Positions 24,048 through 33,707 of a stretch of 64,000 bases of DNA are shown piece by piece (within the stretch, counting starts at the first letter, position 1; every line of letters begins with the position of its first letter). The notes beneath the pieces are model-generated. The model was not told the origin of the DNA and made no database searches. It saw only the letters and a list, made by a program, of their open reading frames with translations. The stretch covers positions 310,001-374,000 of the forward strand of contig JALLLS010000004.1 of the NCBI GenBank assembly GCA_025094145.1, written 5' to 3'. The DNA comes from Spinellus fusiger. Its lineage: Eukaryota > Mucoromycota > Mucoromycetes > Mucorales > Phycomycetaceae. The position numbers were made by a program, and so were the translations under genes.

Positions 24048-26705
24048 TTATTTATCCAAAAATAAGGCCAGTCACAATTATTTTACGCTGTAAAATAAAT
24101 CTCCAAAAAGACTAAGAAAATATTTATTTTTTTGAAAGTTATTTGAATAATTGAAACATAAAAAAATAAAAAATAAATTCTATTACTTTTGTTAAGTCAC
24201 CTTACTTAATAGTTTTGACAAGGTGGATGTTGGTATGGATGTCTGCTGTTTTCAATTGTTGAAGTGGATGTTTTGATGTTTTGAATAGTTGTTTCCAATA
24301 ATCCAGTAGTAGCATCTTTTGACTTTCCTAAATCCTTAACTTGAGCATTAAGAATAGCAAAACTTTGTTCCAAGTCTTCTTTAAGCTGTTCAAGCCTACG
24401 TTGTTGTTGTTGCTCTAATAGACTCTGATAATCTTCTCTATCTTCTTGAATGACAGTGTTTCTATCTGTAATAGAGGCTTGTTGGATGGCATATGCAGTA
24501 TTGTAAAATGGAATCGAATGGGTACGAGATACCAAAAACATCTGTTTACAAACACTGGTATTGTCAGAACAGGTGCAACTTTCAACAAATGCCAATTCTT
24601 CATTTATCTTCACCCTATAGCTTAAATCTTTGTTAACAAAAGAACAGCACCTATAGATCTGAAAAATCAAATCGCAGTAGTCAGATAAAAATCATCAGTT
24701 TGTTATCAATATTTACCATGTTCTCACTAAGAGGATCAACTTTAACCATTGAGTGGGGTGTGGTAACATCTATTGACTCAGCAGCCTTGCGTCTCGCCAT
24801 TTCAGCTATGGTTAATTTCATCTCTCTTATCCCCAATTCGACTTGAACATGCTCCGTTCGATCATCACACACTGCCAATTTGCTCAAGGTATATACAACA
24901 CGGTCAACATGCTTGTTACGAGATCTCGTGAGATAAAATGATTTCAATTGATTGTGATATGATTCTATCATGTTATTGGTGTGAAAAGAGGCAGCCTAAA
25001 AATAAATTTGAGCGTTAACAAAACTTAATAACTATGAAAGTACTTACTGGTCGCCAGGCTTTTGACCAAAAATCTTTTCTTTCAAACCACATTTTCTTAA
25101 AGTGAAGAAGATAGGAAACTGTTCCTCACATTCAGACTTGAATGTTTCCCATGCAGAGTCCAATATTTCGATTGTTTGAGCATACATCAAATTGCTGATT
25201 AAAACTCTGATGTGATTTCGAGAATTTACAGACTCGTGTGTTGAATTGGCAATTTTGACCTTTGTAGTATAAGATTAATAACACATTTCAAAACAATTTA
25301 TCTATTACTCACATCAGTTCTCATATGCTTTTCCCAGGCATGCTTAATATGCCAATGACACAATAAAGTCTCAACTGTATTGCCAAATACTTGCCTGATA
25401 GCCTCAATTTCAGTTGCACTACAATCTATCATAATCCTCTTAACCTTGATAGAGGCGTTTTGTTTTACCCAATTCATTCACTGTACCAAAACAGGTACAA
25501 CTTCTCTATTGGTGATATAAAAAAAAGCAAACAGGCATACCTTTGTTTGTGGTTTTGTTACGTACAACAATTGTAAAGAAGTAACAATCAGCAGAAGAAC
25601 AAGTAAATAATTTACATGTCTTGTGTGTGGAGTCAATACACCATTCATCAGCAGTTTCAAGGATTTATAAACCAAACAAATGATGAGATTGTGGTTGACT
25701 TGTTATATAAACAGTTATATACCGATTCTTGTCAGGGATACATCCAAGATACCATAGAAAAAGACCATTCTCATCAGATCTCATATTATACATAGTATTG
25801 TAGTGACTCTCTTCAGAAAGTTAAAGCATCCACAAACAAACACTCTCTTGGTCTTGAAAATGCTTTCGAGCTAAAGAGTTCATTCGTGCCAAAATGATAT
25901 TTTGAACATCTTGAGAGGAGATAATCAAACCAGCAGGAATCTTAGGAATAACATTTGACAAGTTAAACCACATAATTATTATATTAATGGATGCAATAAA
26001 TGTCCATAATGTTATACTTACAGTATCCAATTCTTCATCTGTCATACAAAGGCCAGCTTTGATTGCTTTCCAGTCCATATTGGAATCAACCTGCTTTTTG
26101 ATCCATAACTTAATAGCAGTGGGAAGTCTTGAAGAGACCATATCAGATAACTCCAAGGGATTATGGTTGATATGCTTCCAAATGTACATGACTCCAATAT
26201 TGCCATTAAAGAAAACGGTCTTGGTAAGCTTAGCGGTACAGCCAACTTTAATACTCTCTTTTGTTTTTCTTAGTTTTTTCAAAGGTGGTTCGTTAGAAGA
26301 AGTTTTTCTCTTGTAAGTGCCAGCATGATCACATATATAGTATGTTTTTTCTTTTGGTAGCTTAATCATAACTATACTACTCTCAGGAAGACCCTCTACC
26401 AACTTGAAATTAGCACTGGAATAGTGAGTGGTTCTAGTTGTCCAATTAACATGGTGAGCTGCGACGTTCTTGAACCATATTTGAAAATCCAACTCTGTAT
26501 TGAAAAAATATTGACAATCTCTTCATGACAATCGGGTGATATTCTTTGCAAGTAAAGATCAGATGGGATGTCTAAATTGGTTGTTGTCATTATTTGTTTT
26601 TAATTGGTGATATACGAAATGAAGGTTTTGAATATTGATTCAAAAAATCAAGTTTTTCCTTGAATATTTAATTATTTGTAACTGGTCTTATTTTTGGATA
26701 AATAA
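24048..26705 (-). mobile_element. MULE (Mutator-like) DNA transposon
   Basis: A 2658-bp element bounded by imperfect terminal inverted repeats of about 30 bp that begin TTATTTATCCAAAAATAAG and continue (G/A)CCAGT(C/T)ACAA. The internal coding sequence on the minus strand is a MULE transposase (next entry). The 8-11 bp target duplication expected for MULEs is not visible next to these ends (left AGAACGACG, right GTATTTCGT), so the true outer ends may lie slightly further out or one flank has changed. Confidence 0.8.
24206..26590 (-). pseudogene. MULE transposase, multi-exon, recently inactivated
   Basis: Pieces in order on the minus strand: N-terminal region near 26590; a zinc-binding DNA-binding domain at about 26150-26350 (YICDHAG, then KESIKVGCTAKL, then HINHNP); the transposase core at about 25340-25670 with CIDSTHKTCK (first catalytic Asp), FYITNREVVPVLVQ, MIDCSATEIEAI (second Asp) and LCHWHIKHAW; a helical block ending in SFYLTRSRNKHVDR; and a SWIM zinc finger at about 24530-24600 (CTCSDNTSVCKQ). 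Defects seen: an extra T in the run at about 25519-25526 causing a frameshift, a TGA in place of an expected Trp at about 25478, and Gln where the SWIM His should be. Several short introns are likely. Few defects suggest recent loss of function. Confidence 0.8.
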
Positions 26706-26726
26706 GTATTTCGTCAGAACAAGTCA

Positions 26727-27113
26727 TGAACCGCCAGTGTATCAGAACAAGTTGTGAACCGCCAGTGCAAAAAATTGTCTCCTTTTAAACCCTATTGAAA
26801 ATAGGGGACTCGACCATCTATTCTTGTAGAACCTATTATAGTCATTCCATATATGTAAAATGTAGATTAGCATAAATAGTGAGAAGAAATGCACCCTTTG
26901 TATTTTTGAGAAATATATCTTATCATTCCAAACAGTACACTTTTTACTTACGGATTCCGAACAACCCAGAAAATGAATATTACACGCGAGCAAGCTATTT
27001 GCATGTTCTTCTCTGAAGAATATAATGAAGAAAACGTAGCAAGGCTCTCGAAGAAGATTGCTGATTTTGGCTCCTTTGATGTATGCTATGAGACCGATCC
27101 TAGAAAACCAGTT
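26727..27113 (+). repeat. Left inverted arm (promoter plus first 47 codons)
   Basis: Inverted copy of 29373-29759. Includes an ATG at 26973 and 47 codons identical to those of the frame at 28794-29513. Similarity ends abruptly after the PRKPV codons. Confidence 0.93.
26868..26882 (+). promoter_or_regulatory. TATA-like element in left arm
   Basis: TTAGCATAAATAGTG lies about 100 bp before the ATG at 26973 and, because of the inverted arms, has an identical partner before the ATG at 29513. Both frames would therefore share the same core promoter. Confidence 0.4.
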
Positions 27114-27182
27114 CTACTGTCGCTTGCTAGAATTCATTCCAAATCTTCTGTTTTCAAGATGTATAAGTCTTCATCCAACTAA
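26973..27182 (+). pseudogene. Left-arm truncated twin of the MNITREQ protein
   Basis: Starts with the same 47 residues as the 239-aa frame on the right side (MNITREQAICMFFSEEY...), then diverges (LLSLARIHSKSSVFKMYK) while keeping partial similarity at protein level, and stops after 69 aa. Either a second, degenerate family member whose 5' part was homogenised by gene conversion, or a remnant produced when the element formed its inverted ends. Confidence 0.5.
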
Positions 27183-27483
27183 GCAATATGTGATGAATGT
27201 AATTCAAACGGAAGTAGCTTTGTTAAATAATAGCTTTATTGCTCATGTATTTAGAATTCTTTACGAATAGCTGAACCTTTTTTGGCCTAAATTTTGGTAA
27301 ACTCTTACAATAAAATGACTTGTTGGAGTTGATTAAAAACATAAAAAAGAAAGAGATATATAATAAAAGTGGTAGTAATAAAATAAAGAAAAAACGTATT
27401 TAAACTGCCTTAGATCTTTGTATAGACTTTGACCTACAATTGAAGGGGGATAAGCTTAAAGGGTCGTTCAGAATTGCTTCTCG

Positions 27484-27723
27484 TTGAAAAACATGAACTT
27501 TATGATTAAAAGGCAAGTTATCAATTATTATTGTTTTCAGTTTTTCATGTTTGCTAATGAGAAACACATTGTAAGCATTACTGAAGAAATTTTACTTCTA
27601 CATGGTGTAAATTACCTGACAAAGGAGTGCAAGTCATTGACATTGGTTGATAGTCCTGCAAAATCTAGAGCTACGAGACAAATATTCTGTTCTGCTGCAC
27701 TGATATGTAGAATAGGTGGATAG
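27484..27723 (+). CDS. Hypothetical protein inside the inverted-repeat element
   Basis: A 79-aa frame without recognised domain. It contains SLTLVDSPAKSRATRQIF, which looks like real coding sequence by composition, but there is no promoter or splice evidence. It may be a fragment of a larger decayed gene of the element, read on the plus strand. Confidence 0.25.
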   Translation: MKNMNFMIKRQVINYYCFQFFMFANEKHIVSITEEILLLHGVNYLTKECKSLTLVDSPAKSRATRQIFCSAALICRIGG

Positions 27724-28017
27724 ACGTCACCTATTCGCATAGACGGCTGTGGAAGACGTGGGATATGATAAAGTTGCTAAAAGTATTTACAGTAATGGAA
27801 TGTTTCAGAAAATAGTATATATAATAGCCAATTGCACATTTTAATAAAAAAAGAAGTAAAAGCAAATACTTGGATTCCGTAAGAAGGGTAGTATAAGCCC
27901 AAGGTCAAGTTAAGTTGTTGGTTCTTGCTCTGTTCCTGTTTATTCTCTTGTTTGTCCGTTTCGTTTGTCCGTTATTAGAGAAGGTCGCCGTTACCTGTTC
28001 TCTCGTGCTCCTGTAGA

Positions 28018-28195
28018 TCCCGTATCAAAGTGTCCTTCCCAGACTACCACTCCCATAGTCCTTTCAACCCTCTAAGCCAAGTTCTCCCCGACACACCGCC
28101 CTTCGCTCGCCAACCCCCACATATACAATAGCAGCCAGCCTTCCCCGAGGTCCTGCGAGTCTTAAAGAACGAACCCCTTGCCCAACTATACAGAT
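28018..28195. other. C-rich island within AT-rich element
   Basis: About 180 bp on the plus strand rich in C, with many CCC runs, against a strongly AT-rich background. No gene or RNA is recognised. Being so different from its surroundings, it may be a foreign insert or an internal functional region of the element. Confidence 0.4.
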
Positions 28196-28263
28196 ATAAG
28201 AAATCATACCTAAAGAAAAGGTTTAATATCAGAATGGGTATGGCACCCATATACACTCATTTA

Positions 28264-28524
28264 TCAATATACTATACTTTGTGTGTTTCCATCGACCCTC
28301 GTTAATTCGGCTAATAAATCAGTTTTCTCATTTATGTCTCTTGAAGCAAGACTGTCTGATGCCAAACAAGAGGATGAAACAAAGATTTTATCGCACATTG
28401 ACCTTTCCATTAAGCAGCGCACCATACGGTTCAGCAGGTCTATTCTTTTTTGCTTGACTTCATGACCTGGGGATTTCCTTGCATACCCAATAATAATATA
28501 ACTTTGACTTTTCAAGGAATTCAT
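28264..28524 (-). CDS. Small protein with YARKS motif (serine-recombinase-like?)
   Basis: An 86-aa frame. It contains IIIGYARKSPG, then KRIDLLNRMVRCLMERSMC, DKIFVSSS and ASRDI. The order Y-x-R-x-S followed by an Arg-containing helix and a later S and R resembles the catalytic core of serine recombinases such as the TnpA of IS607-type elements, but it is short, other catalytic landmarks are missing and I may be over-reading. It lies downstream of the 239-aa frame on the same strand, separated by 269 bp that also have a related copy at 59465-59620. It might be the C-terminal exon of the same gene or an independent gene. Confidence 0.3.
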   Translation of the reverse strand: MNSLKSQSYIIIGYARKSPGHEVKQKRIDLLNRMVRCLMERSMCDKIFVSSSCLASDSLASRDINEKTDLLAELTRVDGNTQSIVY

Positions 28525-28793
28525 GTGAGTTTGTCGTAAGACTACTTTCCAAAAATGAATGTTCGCCAGTTGTGTCCCCGAGCAACCAAAAGAGGAAGAT
28601 GACGAAAGGCATTAGTGATGCGCGAGCAACACAAAATACTCTCGCATTATATCATCAGAACGTACACCTGATATCATATCTTATAGCATTAGAATAGTAG
28701 TAGAAAATAAGTAGAAAGGAAGTGTACATTTGAATGAATAAAGAGCAGAGTTTAACCACACATTAACTGGCCGGATTCCTTTGATACTCAAGA

Positions 28794-29513
28794 TCAAAGA
28801 CGACGAGTTTGGTATTTTGGCACATACTTTGCTATGTTTTCTACTACACTCTCTAAGAAAAAGTTAGCAAATATAGCAAGCATTTTTGCAAAAATTACTA
28901 ATAATCTGCTACCTATGTATTCATCTTTCAATACATATAATTCTCGATAGCGGCTGTTTGAGCCTCTTTCCCTTTTTCTGATGACTAGTGAATTCATAAA
29001 ATGGATGCCTTTCTTTGAACACCATGTCGCAAAGGCTGCTTTTGATTTTTTAGACATACAGTCAGTTTTTGTTATAACCAGGTCGTAAATGTCATTCGTG
29101 GTAACTCTTTCGAGACAATAAGCACTTTCATTTGGTGTGTCAACAGTGGTAATGTACACTTCATTTAAAAATGCAATGACTTGCAATTCTGAAGCTGTAT
29201 TTATAGACATTCTGATGTTAAAACAGTATGTAGAATAAAATGCATAGCATATACAACACTTACTAAGTTCAGAACCTATTTTTTCTGGTTCATCATTGTT
29301 TGAAGTTGAATGTTTAATTGTATACCGTTTGAAAGAAAATGGATCGCTCCGAATTCGCGTCAAAGATACTAAAACTGGTTTTCTAGGATCGGTCTCATAG
29401 CATACATCAAAGGAGCCAAAATCAGCAATCTTCTTCGAGAGCCTTGCTACGTTTTCTTCATTATATTCTTCAGAGAAGAACATGCAAATAGCTTGCTCGC
29501 GTGTAATATTCAT
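28794..29513 (-). CDS. Protein of the inverted-repeat element (MNITREQ family)
   Basis: A 239-aa frame of unknown function. The first 47 codons lie in the inverted arm. A Cys cluster (CCICYAFY...C) at about residues 86-98 could bind zinc. The second half is well-formed coding sequence with KTDCMSKKSKAAFATWC and KRERGSNSRYRELYVLKDEY. A splice-donor-like GTAAGT and a matching acceptor flank 52 nt near 29222-29273, but removing them would break the frame, so I keep the frame uninterrupted. I have the impression that this is a dispersed multi-copy family in Mucorales; that is from memory, not shown here. Confidence 0.5.
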   Translation of the reverse strand: MNITREQAICMFFSEEYNEENVARLSKKIADFGSFDVCYETDPRKPVLVSLTRIRSDPFSFKRYTIKHSTSNNDEPEKIGSELSKCCICYAFYSTYCFNIRMSINTASELQVIAFLNEVYITTVDTPNESAYCLERVTTNDIYDLVITKTDCMSKKSKAAFATWCSKKGIHFMNSLVIRKRERGSNSRYRELYVLKDEYIGSRLLVIFAKMLAIFANFFLESVVENIAKYVPKYQTRRL

Positions 29514-29759
29514 TTTCTGGGTTGTTCGGAATCCGTAAGTAAAAAGTGTACTGTTTGGAATGATAAGATATATTTCTCAAAAATACAAAGGGTGCATTTC
29601 TTCTCACTATTTATGCTAATCTACATTTTACATATATGGAATGACTATAATAGGTTCTACAAGAATAGATGGTCGAGTCCCCTATTTTCAATAGGGTTTA
29701 AAAGGAGACAATTTTTTGCACTGGCGGTTCACAACTTGTTCTGATACACTGGCGGTTCA
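29373..29759 (-). repeat. Right inverted arm (promoter plus first 47 codons)
   Basis: Inverted copy of 26727-27113. The outer end is TGGCGGTTCAC and the next bases (ACTTGAAAAC) are unique. Contains the ATG of the 239-aa frame at 29513. Confidence 0.93.
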
Positions 29760-29908
29760 CACTTGAAAACGCCAAATTCCATAAGCCTGACTTTATGATT
29801 TATTTATAACAGGGACCACTTCCTCACTTGTACATTCGTTGACCACGAACGCTCCACATTCTTGTTCTTCCTATTTCTTGCACCACCACACGACGTTCAT
29901 CCAATTGA

Positions 29909-30232
29909 TTATTGTCTAAATCTTCTGCCTCGCACGGCTAAGTCTTTTGTTAAATAGCGAGATCTCTGGCCCAATTTTTTAATACTGATACAAGCCATTG
30001 ATCGAGCCACGTCTACTCGAGACTTTAAGGTAGAGCCATCAGCTGGTAGCCTGCTCATTGAGGCTGCTGATGGGGTGTGTTGAGCGGGAACGCCAACGCC
30101 GCCATAGAGTGCAAAAACTCCTTCAGCAACAGACGCAGTATCTTCACTTCTCCAATCTCTCCTCTACCACCCATTCTTAACCCGTTTAGCAAAGCCAGAA
30201 GCTGCTAGTGTAGTTGCTGTATTTATTTTCAG
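29909..30232 (-). pseudogene. Coding remnant, unrecognised
   Basis: A minus-strand frame with good coding character (LAASGFAKRVKNGW, then after one stop TASVAEGVFALYGGVGVP and SRVDVARSMACISIKKLG) ending in TAA at 29909-29911. It has one internal stop and no ATG at its beginning. Possibly part of another mobile element, or of the gene whose last exon is at 23847-23987; neither link can be shown. Confidence 0.35.
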
Positions 30233-30581
30233 GATTGTCCGAGTTGCTCTAAGTATCCCTCGTTGGATTTCGAATCGCCACAGGATGACAGTTATCTTTT
30301 TGGTGTCCTATTTTGTTGAATTTATGGCCTTTTGGATGTCTATTCTTAATTCTCATTTTACCATCATTTCTCATTTTAACATCATTTTTCCCTGATTGAG
30401 GTTTTGTATTCTCTGTCCATCTGTTTCTTATTCTTCTGCATTATTTTTTTCACTTTTGTATTTGAAGTGTTTCTATGTCTATTCTCATTTATTCCACAAA
30501 AGTTCTCATAGGGTGGCTGACATGCCCAATGCGCGAACAGCAAACCAAACCCAAAAAATAAAAATACTTTAAACTGTACAT

Positions 30582-31574
30582 TTATTTAATAGTAAAAAGA
30601 CAAAACATGGAGCGACGTTTGGAAGACAGAGTAGAACGGTGGGTGATCACAGCATCATAGGGTCGGGGCTGCTTTTCATCGGTATAAGTGTCTTTCAATT
30701 GTTGGGAGAGAGCAGTGTTTCTTCGTATAGAGTACCAGGTCTTGTCGGTGGAGTGGAGTGTGCTAGTGGCTACACTGTCACTGTGGAGGGTCTCTAGGCT
30801 GATAGGAGGGTGGAGGGTCTCCATGATGGAGACTCTACGGTTTTTACGGTCTTCCAGGTCTTCCAGGTTTTTGGTTGTATTAGCATGAATATTGGTATTA
30901 GTATGAGTGGTGGTGTGGTGTGGGCGAGAAGTGGACTTTATCCGCTGCATCTTTTGTCGGAAGTAATGCGATGATTTACGTAGCATGGTCATACGAGGGA
31001 CCTGCTCGGGAGTGGCATTGGATGTGGCATTGGGTGTGGCATTGGGTGGGGCATTGGGTGGGCTGTCAGTAGAAAGGAGTTGTTTGGGATGGGCTTGGGT
31101 GGAATCCACCAGTTGAATGGGCTCAAACAAGTGAATGGGCTGATCAGGTTCATTCAAGAAATCTGCCAATGGATCATAGACTACAGTGGGTTCTTTGGTA
31201 GGGACATTGGACAGGCCATGGGATTCTGCCACAGTAGGCTCTTCTTTCTCCTCAGACATCATGACAGACAGATCCTAGTAGACAATAGCATTGAGTTGTG
31301 GGGTCCATGCCAGTACACTTACTTGGAGAGTAAACACTTGGTTGCGGATAATAGATGTCCTAGTGTCAAATTGCTGCAGTAAATCAGCCGAGAAAGAGGC
31401 GGCCATTGCACCATCAAAGGGTGGCCATTGGAGATCAAAGGGCAAGGTCCCTACTTGAGCCATTGTTATCTGATGCTGTGGGGTATTCTGGTAGGATGGA
31501 GTGTATAGACTAAGCAACAGTAGGAAAAAGAGAATAGCAGGTAAAGAGAATAAAGACGAAGGAGTAGGAGGCAA
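30582..31574 (-). CDS. Unknown protein with hydrophobic N-terminus
   Basis: Two exons, 31323-31574 and 30582-31274, joined by a 48-nt GT-AG intron in phase 0, give 314 aa. Residues 9-27 (SLPAILFFLLLLSLYTPSY) are hydrophobic like a signal peptide or a signal anchor, yet an internal Met at residue 38 (MAQVGTLPFDLQWPPFDG) would give a soluble protein instead. The remainder is polar, Thr/Asn/Pro-rich with repeats of PNAT type and basic patches, and has no other helix long enough to span a membrane. I do not recognise a domain. The splice joins FTLQ to DLSVMMSEEKEE in frame. Confidence 0.55.
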
Positions 31575-31958
31575 GGATGTTTTTTATCTGCCTGAATTCA
31601 GGACACTGCTAATGTATGCAGGGATAAAAGGGAATCAGACCAAATCGATGCAGAGAACAAGAGGCAAAGGAAGCAGAAGAAATTGCCACCCAGTGAATAG
31701 AGAACAGTGCAGGTGAGGTCACTCTATTCTAATGAATGAAGTGGATAGAGAAATATCTTTCTACAAGAAGAGTAAGAGGATACAGCCTAGACAGGCACGG
31801 AGTGTATTTTGTTACTATATTCTATAGACGTCTGTTTAGAACTGCCATCTTCTTTTTACTCATCATGACTGAATGATCTGCTCCATCCTTCTATACAAGT
31901 GATCACGACCACATAAGAGGCACAGACAGATAACATGTGTAAGGGGGAGGATAAGAAG

Positions 31959-32011
31959 ACCTACACACACATACACACACACACACAGAGAGAGAGAGAG
32001 ATACACACACA
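31959..32011. repeat. (CA)n/(GA)n microsatellite
   Basis: A short run of CA then GA dinucleotides, followed by a second CA run, in the intergenic space between the gene at 30582-31574 and CHMP1. Confidence 0.9.
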
Positions 32012-32144
32012 GGTTGATTTGGAATAGAATACACTGTAGACACCAGGCAAGTCCATACTAAAACCCCACTGTAAATACAAGATGGCATCAAAACAGTGCT
32101 ATGGATGTCTTATTGTTTTCCATTAGAGTGGTATCACTGTCTTA

Positions 32145-33050
32145 TCACTGTCTCAAGGCCCTCAACCGTTGACCCAGCAGTTCATCTTGATGTTTCTCTT
32201 CTTCCTCTACTTCTTCTACTTCCTGCCGCTGGATTCCCTTACTAGGCTCCAGCTGAGTGAGCTGCTGCTGAATCTCAAGGCCATGTTCTTCTGCCACCTG
32301 CTGCATCAATGACTCCACTTGTGCTTGTGGCGTCATGATAGACGTTGTGCCTCCCATGGCCCCTTCTATGTACTGAGTCTGTACATCCAGGTCTTCAAAC
32401 TGGGACTCAAATTTATCCATCACCATGGATATCTTACAGTGATCATGGGATGAGCTGCCCTGCTTCTATAGAAACCCCTTCAATGCCTCCCACTCACCTT
32501 TTCCATATTCATTGACTCCATGGCTCTGTCCATTCCTCGCACTACATTCGCCATGGAAGCACTGACCTATCAGCACCATGGCAACAGGGTCAGAGAATCA
32601 GTCGTGGCTGGGGATGAATTACCATGCGCATAGTGATTGCTGTTTGAACTCGACTCGCAGTAGCATCGATGCGAGAAGACAGACGCAACAGGTGAAGTCC
32701 CTCGTTCTTCTTGCGGATGGCATTGTCGGCGTAGATACGTGCGCCTTGTGTGTTTCCTGCTTGCATAGCCTATCCAATAATGATGACACTAAATGCAAGG
32801 GCAGGAAGGAAGGAAGGAAAAAAGGAAGGGGAGACGCCACACTTACTTTTTTCAGTTTAAGCAGCTCGCCTGCCTCTTCTTTTTGACATTTCTTGGACTG
32901 TTTGTTGAGTTGTTTGGCTGTAAACTATACCAAGTGGTATTGTCAGCTGTCTTTTGTATCTGATAGTCTCGCATGTACTTTTAGCTGGAAGAGGTTGTCT
33001 GGAAGGTGAGTGACAGAAAAACACTGTGACTTACTTTCTAGTCCACTCAT
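32145..33050 (-). CDS. DID2: ESCRT-III protein CHMP1/Did2 (Vps46)
   Basis: Subunit of the ESCRT-III membrane-remodelling machinery; recruits Vps4 to endosomes. Six exons: 33035-33050, 32979-32998, 32847-32924, 32623-32769, 32498-32566 and 32145-32432, giving 205 aa against about 196-204 in the family. The start ([20 protein letters not shown]) and [14 protein letters not shown] match CHMP1 closely, as does [15 protein letters not shown]. The C-terminal [13 protein letters not shown] is a MIM1 motif, which binds the MIT domain of Vps4. Introns are 36, 54, 77, 56 and 65 nt. Exon 1 has 16 coding nucleotides and exon 2 only 20, so gene finders may miss the 5' end. Confidence 0.95.
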
Positions 33051-33707
33051 GGCAGAACAGAGGATGGAGAACAGGTAGAACAGGCAGAACAAGTGAAAGT
33101 GTCTGGGTGTGCGTGTGCGTGAGGATCAGACTCCGCTTTTCTTGCTTGCTATGTTTCTGACGTCAATCAAGAGGTCTATCCCTCTAAAATCCTGGGTTTT
33201 GAATAAATATTTAGACGTACTGTAGTGATAGGCAGGAGTGACTTATCTGTTGGCTAGGAAGTTACTGAGACGTTGTTTAATATCTATCGAAATAGCCAAA
33301 TACATAGAGCTCGCATTTCACTGACGATAGTGTGTATCTATACCTTGGGATAGACCTCTTTAATAAACATCGAATTTCCTTGGTATCCTCTGAATTGTAT
33401 TGTGGAGCCATGTCGCTCTAAATATCGAAACGAACAGTGCTTCCTATTCTTTCACCTCTTCTCTATTTTATCACTATCTCTTTTCTTTCTCTGTAACACT
33501 GTAGGTTACATACCCTCTTTTTGGTCTTCTGTCACTATTGTTGTTGAACATTCTTTCGTCTCCGGTATGTGTCTTTCTGAATTAGCAGAAAGACTACTCC
33601 GTTAAGAACATCCTCCAATTCCCTCTTTTGTATGCAGTCTTTGTGTTGGTAGTCAATCTCTCTCGAGACCTACGTACCTCTTAGATCTTACATTGCCTTT
33701 CATTATA

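Larger units (their letters stand above)
26727..29759. mobile_element. 3-kb element with 387-bp identical inverted ends
   Basis: The arms 26727-27113 and 29373-29759 are inverted copies of 387 bp, identical wherever I compared them. Each arm carries, from outside in: two GAACCGCCAGTG-type subrepeats separated by ATCAGAACAAG, a TATA-like GCATAAATAG, and the first 47 codons of a reading frame. At codon 48 the arms part company. The interior holds one long frame (28794-29513, minus), a second minus frame with a YARKS motif (28264-28524), a shorter plus-strand frame (27484-27723) and an unusually C-rich block (28018-28195). It lies 21 bp from the MULE. The transposon class is not known to me. Confidence 0.7.

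Noticed and set aside
26742..26993. 83-aa protein found identically at 26742-26993 and 29493-29744
   Set aside because: Antisense of the arms' promoter region; it is identical because the arms are, not because of coding constraint.
33402..33605. 67-aa hydrophobic protein upstream of the MITE
   Set aside because: CT-rich low-complexity sequence gives Phe/Leu/Ser runs; no splice or promoter evidence.
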